Below, piece after piece: positions 1 to 57,026 of a stretch of 64,000 nt of DNA. Position 1 is the first letter of the stretch; the number at the start of each line of letters is the position of its first letter. This DNA comes from Amphiura filiformis. Lineage: Eukaryota > Echinodermata > Ophiuroidea > Amphilepidida > Amphiuridae. The stretch covers positions 38,590,526 to 38,654,525 of the forward strand of contig NC_092637.1 in NCBI RefSeq assembly GCF_039555335.1, read 5' to 3'. The position numbers and the translations under genes are program-made. Under the pieces are notes generated by a model. The model was not told the DNA's origin, ran no database searches, and worked only from the letters and a program-made list of their open reading frames with translations.

Positions 1-797
1 GTTTTCTGGTAAATGAGGTGAATTTTAAAAATTTGCTCCCGTGATAGCCTGCAATTTCAATTTATATGGATTCCATGATTATGAAAACCATTTTGTCTGT
101 CTGTTTGTTTGTTTACCTAGGTTAGTCCAGTCCGTATTTTCTCTTAAAAGAGACGCACGCTTGAGGTCCATGGGAAAATCCACGGTCCAAACCTAGAAAA
201 ATTAGCGTGTTATTATACCGGATTATAATCTTCTGTCCCTCCTATCTCCAGCTGAATTTTGTATGACCTACCCCCCCCCATCGCGGGTTGCCATTTTCAT
301 TACACCCTTCAGACTTGTGTTCGGGTTTGTTTTTAATTTGACATGTAGGCGTATACCTAATAGCTATGCTATATATTATTATGTAATATCATGTGCATGT
401 AGGCCTATGGGGTGAGGTGGGTGCAGAGGTGTGTGAGGTGGGTAGTGGGGGTGTATGTAGGGAAACTTTGGGGTGGTACTCAACACACTTTAACCATGAC
501 TTCCAATGCAAGGCTTATTGTTGTCACAAATGGTTTTTTTTCCTTAAGGTTATTTAAGAGGTTTTTATAAACTTCCATGTTTAACCTGGTATTGTTTTGG
601 CTGCTTCATTAGGGCCTATGACTTTCGGTGGGTTTCCAAAAGCAGTTTCAAACAAACACAAACAAAAGGCACCATACCCAGTCACCTTCGTGACAATTGA
701 AACACTACTTCAAGTATTAACATCCAAGTTATTCTGTTTTTAGGTAAGCAATTTTAAATAATTGCTTGAACAGGTTTTTGTTTAAAAAAAAACCTAT
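1..797. other. Intergenic, no gene recognised
   Basis: No exon or domain is visible. There is a TGTTTG-rich stretch near 95-115, a G/T-rich stretch at about 408-475, and one TAGGCCTA octamer at 400-407. The upstream exon(s) of the GPCR, which must end in phase 1, could lie here or before the window; I found no convincing candidate. Confidence 0.5.
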
Positions 798-1001
798 TTA
801 AGTTAACAATGATAATGAATGGTTCTTATAAGGCACAATCTCTGATGAGGAACTCAAAGCGCGTAAAGCACGAAATTTACAAACAAACATAAAAACAATC
901 AATTTATAAAGATTGGTTTTAAGCTGGCGTTTAAATAACGAAAGTCTGGGGGCGTTACGAAGGTTATTTGGAAGTGTGTTCCAAACAGTTTGCTTGATCA
1001 T
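798..1001 (-). pseudogene. LINE 3' fragment (end of RT ORF)
   Basis: The - strand translation contains a run with VWNTLPNNLR, SLFKRQLKTNLYKL. This is the C-terminal signature of CR1/L2-type non-LTR reverse transcriptase ORFs, and the LINE at 11340-11435 ends in PRLWNELP..FKSMLKTHLFKL. Only the last ~40 residues and the 3' tail remain. The tail contains CGCGCTTTGAG, resembling the other LINE/SINE tails in this window. It is a 5'-truncated dead copy, the usual outcome of incomplete target-primed reverse transcription. Confidence 0.7.
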
Positions 1002-1187
1002 AAAACATACAGCGTAATATTATGTTTTGTAAAAGAAAGTTTTGTTAAAAATATTGCCCAATTGCATGTAAGATTGTCGTTTTGAGGAGAAGCAAATTTC
1101 AACACATTGGTCCGATGATCACGGTGATGATGAAATCAAATAATTAATCACGCACGTGATGAAAGATCCTCGTCATGCTATAAACAT

Positions 1188-1520
1188 GATCAGTTAGTGG
1201 CGTAGCTGCCGGGGCAGGGGGCAATTGCCCCTGTCAAAATTGCCAATTTGGGCCCCGCCCCTAGTGCAATGAAAAAAGAGGAAAAGGAGGAGAAAGAAGA
1301 AAAGAGAGAGAGAGAGAGGGGAAGAGAGGAGAAGAGGGCAGAGAGATGGAGAATCCATACGATATGCAATACCATACGATTATATTCAATAAGCCTGGCA
1401 AAATTGTCTACTTGGGCCCCCCCCCCCCAAGTGCAGGGAAATTTGGTGGATTTGGGCCCCCGCCCCATACAGGCTTGCCCACCTTGGAAAAAAATCCCAG
1501 CTACGCCGCTGTGATCAGTT
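1188..1520. mobile_element. hAT-like non-autonomous element with 8-bp TSD
   Basis: A perfect 8-bp direct repeat GATCAGTT (1188-1195 and 1513-1520) flanks a 317-bp segment. Its ends are inverted (GTGGCGTAGCTG at the left, CAGCTACGCCGC at the right). An 8-bp duplication with short TIRs is typical of hAT elements. The interior is purine-rich (GAGAGA near 1290-1340) with C runs and has no transposase. Open frames across it (1190-1621, 1248-1514) are by-products of low complexity. Confidence 0.7.
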
Positions 1521-2600
1521 GGAGCGCTATTAGGCCTGGGAATTTCGTTGCTATATTGAAGTTCTGGCAACACTGTACCCATGCCGGTATTCCTATTAAA
1601 CCCAGGGATATCGATCCACAATGCTAGTATTAGCCTTAGATTTCACGCGTTGATTTTGAAAATTTTTCAGGCGGGAGTAAAAAATGGTGCAATCAAAACG
1701 GAAATTCTGACAAAACTATGATATATCGCTCACGGTGATGTGCATTAGAAAGTTGGGAAAAATCCTTCATTAGCGAACTATATTACTTTGAAAAGCTAAA
1801 AGGTTGATCCAAAAAAAGGCTCGCGGGCAGAGTTTAAGCCTATCAAAATCGAAAATCTTACACGAAATGACTGAATTTCACACCTAAGTTTAACACTAGG
1901 ATTTGAAAAAAAATACAGTATCAAGCACTACAATTTGACCTGACATTTACTGAAAAATGAAAATGATTGCTTTTTATTTGGCCGAGCAAATTAATTTTAC
2001 ATTGAAAAGGTGTAACTCAAAATTTAGCTCATTTCAACACCAAATTCGATCGTTTGTATTGCCTCATTAAATGACTGAGTGAGCCTTGCAGAACAAAAGA
2101 ATCGGTTGTCCAGGTTGCTAACTGTGTCTTGGATTCGCTACTATATAGGCCTACCATTTGTGATATGGTGTTTGTGACATAGTGGTGAATTTCCTGTTTT
2201 GAACAAAACCACTTATCCTAATTATCTGGTGCTTTAATCTTTTATATGTCACTCTGTGCAAAAAAAGAGGAACACATTAAAGTACAGGAAAAAATAGGAA
2301 ATATTGGACTTGATATGAATCATTAATATCATGAATTAGCAACGAACATTTGACAAAATGTGATTTATATGGCAACGAATACACTTAGCCGACGATCATA
2401 GCAACTGATCTAGGTCACCATTGTATGTATATACATTTTTGCTGAACCATGAAATGGTATCAGCCTATATTAGTGTATGTTACTTACTTACTTACTTGCT
2501 TACTTACTTACCAACCATTTGGTCTGAAATGGACATATCTTTAAATGCCACGAAGGTATGAACCCCCAAGTGGTGTCAAATAAAAGAGAAAGAAGTAAAG
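1521..2600. other. Intergenic, no gene recognised
   Basis: No domain, TIR pair or exon could be supported here. A TTAC/TTGC tetranucleotide microsatellite lies at about 2471-2510, and one TAGGCCTA octamer at 2146-2153. Confidence 0.4.
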
Positions 2601-2624
2601 AATATAATAAAAATATTCCCTAAA

Positions 2625-2985
2625 GTCGGAGAAAATGCTCCAATCGAGCTGAAATTTAAAAGCAATGATCCTTATGACATTATAAACATGTTTAAAATAT
2701 TTTATTATTCATTTAAGGTCATTATGGGGCCATAAAGGGGTCAAAGGTCAAGTTGTCAAAAATGCTCCCAATTGAGCTGATATTTAAATGCAATGATCTT
2801 TATAACATTCTAAACATGTTAAAAATATTCTAATATTCATTTAAGGTCATTCAGGGGTCATAATGGGGTCAAAGGTCAAGTTTTTAAAAAATGCTCCAAT
2901 TGACCTGAAATTTAAATGCAATGATCTTTATGACATTCTAAACATGATTAAAATATTTTAATTTTCATTTAAGGGCATAAAGGGG
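2625..2985. repeat. Tandem repeat, ~128-bp unit, 3 copies
   Basis: Three diverged copies start with AAAATGCTCC at about 2631, 2759 and 2888. Each runs through ATTTAAATGCAATGATC.., AACATG.TTAAAATAT.., CATTTAAGGTCAT and GGGGTCAAAGGTCAAG. The period of about 128 bp is read directly from these anchors. No coding potential is visible. Confidence 0.7.
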
Positions 2986-3233
2986 TGATATATACATATA
3001 CCACAATATACTGCCAAATCCCCATGGTTCAGCTATGGTGCGGTAACCGCTCTAGTTTATTCGTGCTTACTTATATTTTTTGCTCGTTTGTGTTTTTCCT
3101 TATCTGCGCTTATTAACTTTTCTCGGGCTTGCATCGTTTATTTCCGATCCTCGCATATATTAAATTGTGTCTCGCATTGTCTTACGTCCTGCTAGGGTGA
3201 AGCATATAGGCCGCCCCTTCGTCATTATTTTAT

Positions 3234-3561
3234 AAAAAATTATTACATTTTCTCTGACGCTCTATAAAAGCAATAGGTATACATTTGGGGGATTAATTTT
3301 TTGTGTTATTTAACAAACAACATTTTGGGTGAAACAATTATTAGAAGATGGGTGTTTATGATGATGATGATGATGATGATAATATACGGGGCTGTGCTAT
3401 AATTATGAGCCCCGTATATTATCATCATCATCATCATAAACACCCATCTTCTAATAATTGTTTCACCCAAAATGTTGTTTGTTAAATAACACAAAAAATT
3501 AATCCCCCAAATGTATACCTATTGCTTTTATAGAGCGTCAGAGAAAATGTAATAATTTTTT
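3234..3561. repeat. Large near-perfect palindrome (328 bp)
   Basis: The sequence from 3234 to about 3390 recurs inverted at about 3410-3561, including the GTATACATTTGGGGGATTAA stretch and the (GAT)n/(ATC)n run. Arms are about 155 bp around a short centre near 3398. The centre coincides with the left terminus (GGGGCTGTGC) of the TIR element 3388-3846, so the inverted copy sits just inside that element. Confidence 0.85.
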
Positions 3562-3846
3562 CCAAACGGCTTGCTAAAATTCGCTTGCCCCCCTCTCGGC
3601 CCGCCAAAACTCTTAGCCCCCCCTTTACACATGCCACATTTTTGGGATCATATTTTTCAAACCTTAAATGGTCTAGATATGTTGCGAGCGCAGCGAGCAG
3701 TAAAATGTGCATATTAAAGCGTTTCTGTACTATTTTCCTAAGCCTTTTTATTTAAAAGGCGCCCCATGAATGTGTGCCAAAAATTGCTTGCCCCCGCCCC
3801 CATTTTTCCCTCCCCACCCCCCAGCTCATAATTATTGCACAGCCCC
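3388..3846. mobile_element. TIR element, GGGGCTGTGC family
   Basis: Left end GGGGCTGTGCTATAATTATG and right end CATAATTATTGCACAGCCCC are inverted copies. The interior has C-run/GCCAAAA repeats and GCGAGCGCAGCGAGC at 3684-3698. A related element lies at 20390-20840 with matching TIR and interior. No transposase is encoded. Confidence 0.65.
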
Positions 3847-3964
3847 TAAGTATTTCATTTTATGAAAGTATACTTATTGAAACTATATTGGTATAATGTT
3901 GTTTCGTTTGATTAACTAGCTTCATGAACATGACAAAGAGATGTTTGTGAAGTGGAATATAAGC

Positions 3965-4056
3965 AATTAATGGGTTTTTAGCGGGTTCGCCGTCGGACGA
4001 ATTTAGTTGACAGTTCTAAACTTGTCCGACGGCGAACCCGCTAAAACCCACTAATT
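3965..4056. repeat. Short foldback (hairpin) element
   Basis: Inverted arms of about 35-40 bp: AATTAATGGGTTTT..AGCGGGTTCGCCGTCGGAC on the left matches GTCCGACGGCGAACCCGCT..AAACCCACTAATT on the right. The loop is about 20 bp. Confidence 0.8.
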
Positions 4057-4059
4057 GTT

Positions 4060-4832
4060 ATGAATTCCCGTCGTAAAAGCCTATCTCACAATTTGAAAAA
4101 TAAGCGTTGGACCAACCATACCTGTCCAATTATGCTCTATATGTGTTACAGGACTGCATGTCTTCGTGGGTTGTTTAAAATAAGGGGGTGATAGTCAGTC
4201 ACAACACAGGTTAAACTATTAAACACGGTTGTTTGATGTGATCATTTATTAGTTTTTCAAACAAAACGTCATGTACAACACACTTTTAGGCTTAAACAGT
4301 TTAAAGGGGTATCATGCTAATGTATACAGATGCTTTTGAGTCATTTTCAACTTTAATTCCCTCTTAATTACAACATTATTCACGTTCACAGCATTTTTTA
4401 AAGTTTTTTCGGATATGAAATTTATCTAATTATGACAAAATTGGTGGCGCTATTTAGATACTGCAAATTACTCTTTCAGGCTTTTAATACAAATAATTCC
4501 TTTTATTTTTTGATGACATATGTTTATAAAATTTCTTTGTTGCTTGTTTCACCTATTCCACCGGTTTTAATGGCAGTATTGACTACCCCTTGAAAATTAA
4601 GAAATATGATTTATGACAAATAGCCCCACCTATAGTTTGCATTTACATAATAATGAAGCCAATTCTATATGCATCAGACAACCGTGTAAAAGAAAGCGAA
4701 TAAGGAACGACTGAAAAACTGATGCTCTCAAAGGGAGGTGCACAAACCGTTCTGCATTCGGTTCTGTATTCTTTTAAGAAATCTACTCTGTCACTTTCTA
4801 GTCAACATACTTCTTTTATTTATCTATTTCAG
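4060..4832. other. Sequence 5' of the first visible GPCR exon
   Basis: AT-rich and probably intronic. It ends in a good polypyrimidine tract and acceptor (TTTATCTATTTCAG, 4819-4832). No other exon or repeat family was recognised. Confidence 0.4.
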
Positions 4833-50796
<45,964 letters not shown>

Positions 50797-51121
50797 GAAG
50801 ACCATGGCGATATACATGATATACCGTATACAGATTCGCCTAATGGCGCAGAGCTCCCTTGAATTTTAAGTTAAAATTTAAAGTGCCCTCCCGTAAAAAA
50901 ATCCCACCAGCAAATAAGGACATAGCCATAGATCCTTAATACTTATTGGAATTTTCAGAGGAGGAAGCTCTCTATTTGTACGTGAACTTGACCCTATAAG
51001 GCAAAGGGGTCATGTGCGCCATTAGACGAATATTTACGGTCAAGTATAGATGGGTTTATTCCAGCCAAGTTTTTTATTCCCAGATATCAAACATCAATCA
51101 AATAAATGGATATCGAATAAA
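50797..51121 (+). other. Probable GPCR 3' UTR with polyadenylation signals
   Basis: Two AATAAA hexamers (51101-51106 and 51116-51121) follow the stop by about 300 bp, the second followed by CTTGTGTC. A foldback segment lies inside at 50823-51040. The cleavage site itself cannot be read. Confidence 0.5.
50823..51040. mobile_element. TIR element in the 3' UTR, ACCGTA..CTAATGGCGCA
   Basis: ACCGTA..ATTCGCCTAATGGCGCA at the left is the inverse of TGCGCCATTAGACGAAT..TACGGT at the right. It starts 26 bp after the stop codon, so it would be transcribed and could fold in the mRNA. Confidence 0.7.
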
Positions 51122-51158
51122 AACTTGTGTCAGATTTATAAATTTATAGATAATTATA

Positions 51159-51457
51159 TATAGACGAATCCAACGAGCCAAGTCATGGTCAGGATTTGGT
51201 CGGCCATTACTGGGTCCCCTGCAGCACCAAACTGGTGTTGTGACTGCCCAATTGGGTGGATTAAAACCGCTTAACTTTCGATATTAGAGTCTTTTGTGTT
51301 GTAAACTGTCATCATTCTTTTATCTACGTGTAACATGGGTGATATAGAATACAGTTTAAAATACCCTCAATGCCATTTTAGGTGAGATGGAGCCGACGGG
51401 GACCCAGCTATGGCTGCCATTGAGGTGTAGGAATGCGTGAAATTGGATTCGTCTATA
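51159..51457. mobile_element. TIR element, TATAGACGAATCCAA
   Basis: TATAGACGAATCCAA at the left and TTGGATTCGTCTATA at the right. The left two-thirds recur in opposite orientation at about 61575-61797, showing a multi-copy family. No ORF. Confidence 0.8.
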
Positions 51458-51571
51458 CTTGGGGGTATACTGGTTTCTGTTTGGAAATAACAAGAGGATG
51501 AAATCTTTATAACTGACGATTTACATCTTAAGACTTAGTGCCAGAAAATCTTCTGGCGTTCTCAGAGGGCA

Positions 51572-51895
51572 CGGTGGCTCAGTGGTTACGGCCTTGGACT
51601 CATAATCTGAGAGCTTGCTTGACGTGCGTGGGTTCGAGTCCCCGTCCCGCCACCGTGTTGCGCCCTGATGGGCAAGGCGCTTTGTCACGCTTGCCTCACC
51701 CCACCCAGGTGCAATGGGAAGCTGTTAGGGGTAGTCACAGTCGTTGTACTGATGAACCCTGCGCCATTTGTAGGCAGCAAACGTGGTTCCGACATATTCT
51801 GATAACGGCGGAATAAATGTAAAGCGCTTTGAGGCTGTTTACGGCATAAAGCGCTATATAAATATCTACATTTATTTTTATTTATTTATGTTGTA
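51572..51895 (+). mobile_element. tRNA-derived SINE with LINE-type 3' tail
   Basis: The head is a tRNA-like sequence with A box (TGGCTCAGTGG) and B box (GGTTCGAGTCC), followed by a tRNA-unrelated body (GGGCAAGGCGCTTTGTCACG, GCAATGGGAAGCTGTTAGGG). The 3' tail TAAAGCGCTTTGAG..AAAGCGCTATATAAAT is followed by ATTT repeats. The tail matches the 3' end of the LINE at 12785-12835, so LINE machinery probably mobilised it. The reading frame across it (51538-51816) is not a gene. Confidence 0.85.
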
Positions 51896-51999
51896 GAGCA
51901 AGTTCAAATTACAGTGATATTTTCAAATCCCTATGATTTTGAAATTCAAAAAAAAAATGTAAATGTGAACTGTAAATATTGATGGTAAGTTGTGAAGTA

Positions 52000-52555
52000 T
52001 CATACAGGATGTCATAAGTTCATATAGTGTAGTACTGGAACAGCATGTAAATCCCTCATTTAGAGTATTTATTACAGATATAAGTGTTTTGAAGGCCTAT
52101 GGTTTAGGCCCGTGTTTAGGATGCGTTTAGATCCCGGGTTTAGATAACTAATTCAAAGTGTGATAACTTGTAAACCAAAGGGACGAGGGTTGTTTTTATT
52201 TTGGATTTGTGATGTGTAGGGGAATAGGTTTCAAAATGTGAAACCTTTTTTATGAAAAAAGTATACGTATAATAATTACAATTTGACCTAACGTACTTAA
52301 AAGTGTTACAGTTCTACCGTTTAGCTATTGACATGTTTAAATATCAAACATCAACATGTACATAATTTAAACACAAGCTATTAACACCACTGTTTAGCTT
52401 GTGTTTAGATCTAGACATATAGGTGTTTATCTAGACATATATAATATAAACACAAGCTAAAAATGGGGTATAAGTGTTGATAGGATGCGATTGGAATACA
52501 AATTCAGAGTGCGATAATTTGTAAACCAAAGGGACGGTTTTGATTTGATTATGGA
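52000..52555. other. Intergenic, TTTAAACAC-type motifs
   Basis: Contains AACACAAGCTA and GTGTTTAG motifs at about 52370-52460 with a short inverted arrangement (TAAACACAAGCTATTAACAC / GTTTAGCTTGTGTTTA). No gene. Confidence 0.4.
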
Positions 52556-52558
52556 CAG

Positions 52559-52753
52559 GTCCGTACGCAGGGTGGGTGCGGGGGTGCGACGCACCCCCCA
52601 AATTGGCAAAAGTATATACAAAGTCCCAAAATTGCATAATTTGCGAGCGTAGCGAGCAAAAAAATCAGTTTTTTACGCTTTTTTGGACAAAAAGGTCCAA
52701 ATTTTGTCCACTTTTCACAAAATCCCCCCCCCATGAAATCCTGCGTACGGGCC
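52559..52753. mobile_element. TIR element, GGTCCGTACGCAGG
   Basis: GGTCCGTACGCAGG at the left and CCTGCGTACGGGCC at the right. The interior includes GCGAGCGTAGCGAGC (52643-52657). Flanking ATTATGGA/ATTGTGGA may be a diverged 8-bp duplication. Confidence 0.7.
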
Positions 52754-53320
52754 CGATTGTGGATTTGTGATGTTTAGGAGTAGGGGTTTCCAAACATACC
52801 AATCGTTTCGTGAAAATATGGGAAAACAATAGTTTTAGTTATTGCTAATACTTTTGTGTTTAAAAAGTGTGTATAATGGTTAAAAAGCGTTACAGCTGGA
52901 CATTTAGAATTTAAACACTTTTCAAAGTTATCCAGTTTTATGTTGTGCAAATTGATGTAAAATGTACATTCCTACTCACGTGAAAGGCCTATTCAGTAAT
53001 TGCTCGTTCAGAAAATCATAAAAATCATCACCTGTTTCTTGTTGTTGTTTTGGGTTTTTTTGCACCTCTGTTAGTAGCATACCGGTAGATGTGCTGCCAT
53101 GTCCTGCAAGTGGTTAAGCCACGTATGAAACACAAAGTATGACATTTTGTATGAAAATGTAATTTCTCTATGTAAATGTATTTGAATGGGGTTTCAACTC
53201 TGTCAATGCTGCTGTTTTCCTTGTTTTTTGCCATGTTTTTATGTCAGTAAGCACATACCCATCACTTCTAAAATTGAGTGCCTCATGGTTGCCGGATGGA
53301 AAACTATGCATAGTTCTTTC

Positions 53321-53761
53321 CCCAGGGGGGCACTTGTATTTCAAGGTGGACACCATGCTCATGTAAAATAACAAGTAAAAGGGTTCTTTTTCAGCATTGG
53401 GCAAGTACAGCGCTGTACCTGTTTAGGATGTCAAAAACGCCAAAAATCAGGAAAAAGGGTATACTTTCCAAGTAAAATACTTGCTTAGGGTATACAAAAG
53501 TTTAATGGCAAAATAAAAAAGGGTGAAATAGGCTATGTTTGACTTCTATCAGAACACATCGTAGCGTAAAATATTAAGAAACATCAAACTACTTATATTA
53601 AACAAGAACATGAATTTTTACTTTCTTAGTGTTAAAAAAATGGCAAAATACTTGTTTAGGGTATGTTTTGCACGCGCTGAGTAATACTCGTTTAGGGTGG
53701 GTTTCAAGAGTCCATACATGAGCATGAGCATGGTGTCCATCGCGTAATGTAAGTGCCCCAG
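53321..53761. mobile_element. TIR element, GGGGCACTTGTATTTC..CATGCTCATG
   Basis: GGGGCACTTGTATTTCAAGG..GGACACCATGCTCATG is mirrored at about 53718-53761 (CATGAGCATGGTGTCC..AAGTGCCCC). Interior with TTTAGGGTAT repeats; no ORF. Confidence 0.75.
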
Positions 53762-53764
53762 GTT

Positions 53765-55055
53765 CTTTCCACGGTTGATAATTGCTCTTGTTTATAGGCC
53801 TACTCATGTTCAATATTTTCTTGATCTAAGTTGGTGTAAAAAGGTCTGTGTCATGAAATGTAAAATAACACATTTAAGTACAAACTAGTAATAGCACTTT
53901 TGTAAATACATATTGGTGTACAATACATGTACATGGACCAGTTAGGCGACGAAAAACACGATCCTGTTCGATGGGCTCGACCGATCCAGAATTTTGTGTT
54001 TTGGAGAATTTTTTTTTTTGGTTGCTAAAATCATGTAAAATCGGTCGTTTTGGTTTTTGATGCCAAAAATTATTAATCTTGGCTGAAAATGTTTAGAAAA
54101 TATGTTTGCGGAAAATTAGATTTTTTCAGGTTTTTCAGATTTTGGTGATATTTTAAGCTAATTTTAGCCTCCAGGAATAAAAAAAAAACCGCCCGACCGA
54201 CCGACTACTTGAAGGTCCGTTTACCCATAGAAGAGTGTCTTTTTCGTCACCATGGTCACCTTATCGTATATTTTCTCGCTATTGTTTCACCAAAGAGCCT
54301 TGCCCCAACAAAAATATCAATAGATGCATCTGTTGCTCACCTGTACAGGGTGTCTTAATAAAACACTACCCAACATTGAACCCTTTCAATAAGAATATGT
54401 AAAATTTCTGATTTGACCAAAGACCAAATGAAAGGGATTAAACTTGGGCAGTGTCTTTGATTGAACACCATTACATGTACAAAAGGCGATTTTAAACATC
54501 GTCTAGGGTTAAAACAATGCTTTTTAGAACTTGGGAGGTGGTATAGGGCCTACTGCCCACTTAACACGAAGAATGACCATAGGCCTAACAGGTATGCTCT
54601 CCCAAAAAAGACTCCTGTCTTTGGACCTCGCAGCTCCGAAAAAAATCCCTAAATTTTACCAAAACAGAGCGATGAAATTGATAACCTCCACCCCATACGC
54701 ATTCCGCTTATTTCTCATTTCTGTTTTTGGGTGTGGGTTGGTATTTTTTTTTTTCGTTTTGTTTTAAGAAGACTTTCAACCACAAAGCCAAGAAAAACCC
54801 TTGATTTTGACAGGTCACAGCTTCGAAAGACCAGCTACCAAAAGACACATTTCTTGTTCCGCGAAGAGCATACCTAAAATTACCTATATATACCAAATAT
54901 TACCTTCCCCGGACTACGTAACTTTAATTCCGTAAGAATATCACTTTCCGTAAAACTAATGTACAATTCTTCATATTCTTACGGAAAGTTACGTATGGTT
55001 TTACAAAAGTCTCTTAAGGAAAAGTTCTGGTAACGCTACCGCCAGAAATTTTCGT
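53765..55055. other. Intergenic, nothing firm
   Basis: Short inverted motif near 54930-54985 (TCCGTAAGAATAT / ATATTCTTACGGAA). No exon or complete element was identified. Confidence 0.4.
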
Positions 55056-55060
55056 AAAAT

Positions 55061-55415
55061 TAAGGTGGTACTACACCCCTGGCCAATTTGTGCCTATTTT
55101 TGCTATTCTCAAAAAAATTATAGCGCATTGGTGACAAGTAAGATATTTATATTATAGGGGCAAGGACTACAGCTACTGCACTGGAAATTTTAATTCAGCA
55201 CAGACAACAGTTGTGGAGTTACAGTCACAAATGAGGGAAAAACAATATTTGATCAATAAATCAATAACTACTTGTCTTGAGTCACTGAAATCCCAGTGTA
55301 GTAACTGGATTCCTTGCTCCTATAATATACATAACTTTTGTTACCAGTGTGTTATTAGTTTTTGAGAAAAATGCAAAACTAGTCACATTTATCAAGGGGT
55401 GTAGTACCACCTTAA
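55061..55415. mobile_element. TTAA element, GGTGGTACTACACCCC, intact
   Basis: TTAA (55061-55064) and TTAA (55412-55415) with GGTGGTACTACACCCCTG / GGGGTGTAGTACCACC. A good reference copy for reading the nested insertions at 41297-44249. Confidence 0.9.
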
Positions 55416-55436
55416 ATCATTTGCGTTTTACAGTGT

Positions 55437-55590
55437 TAGTCCGACGTTTGACGTGTTTTTCGTTGAGACAACGTTGCGTCACTGTGAGCTTCAAATATTT
55501 TGGCTGTGATTTTCCGCTCTAAATGATCAGCTTTATTCGGGGCTTTGTTCAGTTGCGTCGCAACGTCACCACGCAAAACGTCGGACTATA
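55437..55590. mobile_element. Short TIR element, TAGTCCGACGTTT
   Basis: TAGTCCGACGTTTGACGTG at the left and ACGCAAAACGTCGGACTA at the right, 154 bp, imperfect TIRs. Confidence 0.65.
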
Positions 55591-56410
55591 TCATGTATAT
55601 TCTGAATGCATTAAATAGACTGCTTCTGGAACCTTGTTTGTTATGCTTGTTTTATTGACTCGTAACATAAGAATATAATTAATTTAAGAAGTCACTGACA
55701 AAAGTTCATTGACAAAATTACAAGTTCCGCAAAAATTTCTCTACATACATGAATTTTGTAACCTGGATTTATGCATTTCACAAGCTTTTTAACCCATGAA
55801 AAATCGTCCCACTCACTTAGCATCCGATATAGGTTTTTCAAGCTATCCCAGCAAACACAAAACGTTTTCGACATCATTCGCAAAAGGTTATAAAAGGTTG
55901 TCAGAAAACGTTTAAATGTCGGGTTATATTAAGGGTATAAAACGTTTTCATAACATTAAAAATCATTTTTTGATAATCTACTGCTCAGCAAACAAAAAAT
56001 GTTTTAGAGAAAACGTTTATATGTCGATTATTTGAATTGTTCTAAAACAAATCCAGTAAAATAGGTGATGTTGACATACCTCTCAATGACGTTTCGTGCT
56101 GTGTCACAGCACTTTCTCAAATTGAATGACCAGCTTTGACCTTAGACGTCTGTTGCTTCCTGTTGGTAGCTGACGTAAGTGGCGCTGTTAGTAGCTGATC
56201 ATAGATGTGCGGAAGGAAGTAGTTTCCACAATCCCTGTTGAGAGTGTTAGCCTGCCCCTCTTTCGTATCCAAATTGATTCCTTTATATGCCTTCTTTTCT
56301 GTTGGTTTCAATGTCTTTTATCTTGGCTTCGTCCCAACCGATCACGTGATTGTCTTCAGCGACATGGTCCGTGAGAGCGGATTTTCTAGGGGCGCTTTCA
56401 ACCGATGTTT

Positions 56411-56866
56411 TGTGTGTCTCCCGTACAAACAGGGTCTCTCGGAAAAGACAAAGAGAATCTTTAAGAAGCACGGTTACCAAGCAAATTTCAAGCCACACAA
56501 AACACTCAGAAACCATCTTGTTCACCCTAAAGATAAACGGGACGTCAAAACGACAGCTGATTGTGTTTATGAAATCCCATGCTTAGGTTGCCCAAAATCT
56601 TACATCGGTGAAACTTCAAGACTCTTTGGTACGAGAATGAAAGAGCACAAATCTGAATCAGACGCAGCTTCGGAAAAACCCTACACCCGGGCACAAAGAA
56701 AAACATCGGTTGAAAGCGCCCCTAGAAAATCCGCTCTCACGGACCATGTCGCTGAAGACAATCACGTGATCGGTTGGGACGAAGCCAAGATAAAAGACAT
56801 TGAAACCAACAGAAAAAGAAGGCATATAAAGGAATCAATTTGGATACGAAAGAGGGGGGCAGGCTA
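56411..56866 (+). pseudogene. Penelope-like GIY-YIG endonuclease, 5'-truncated
   Basis: Encodes CLPYKQGLSEKTKRIFKKHG, HPKDKRDVKTTADCVYEIPC, CPKSYIGETSRLFGTRMKEH and ALTDHVAEDNHVIGWDEAKI, ending IKESIWIRKRGAG at about 56864. CVYEIPC....YIGET.R....R..EH is the GIY-YIG core (YEI in place of GIY, YIG, Arg) with the Cys-X2-Cys type insertion of Penelope-like elements. The RT domain is absent. The open frame upstream of about 56411 belongs to the inverted arm. Confidence 0.85.
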
Positions 56867-56992
56867 ACACTCTCAACAGGGATTGTGGAAACTACTTCCT
56901 TCCGCACATCTATGATCAGCTACTAACAGCGCCACTTACGTCAGCTACCAACAGGAAGCAACAGACGTCTAAGGTCAAAGCTGGTCATTCAA

Positions 56993-57026
56993 TTTGAGAA
57001 AGTGCTGTGACACAGCACGAAACGTC
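56993..57026 (+). ncRNA. Hammerhead-ribozyme-like remnant in Penelope terminus
   Basis: TTTGAGAAAG is followed by the perfect hairpin GTGCTGTGACACAGCAC and CGAAACGTC. The layout (core, stem II, GAAA, short stem III, GUC) matches hammerhead motifs reported in Penelope-like termini, but the CUGANGA core is altered. The inverted arm has the same sequence on the - strand at 56088-56121. Confidence 0.4.

Noticed and set aside
1190-1621. Overlapping open frames on both strands
   Set aside because: They lie across a hAT-like element and low-complexity GA/C runs; no domain.
51538-51816. 92-codon open frame
   Set aside because: It spans the SINE head and body.
56283-56525. - strand open frame with the GIY-YIG C-terminal sequence
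   Set aside because: This is the inverted arm of the Penelope-like copy, not a second gene.
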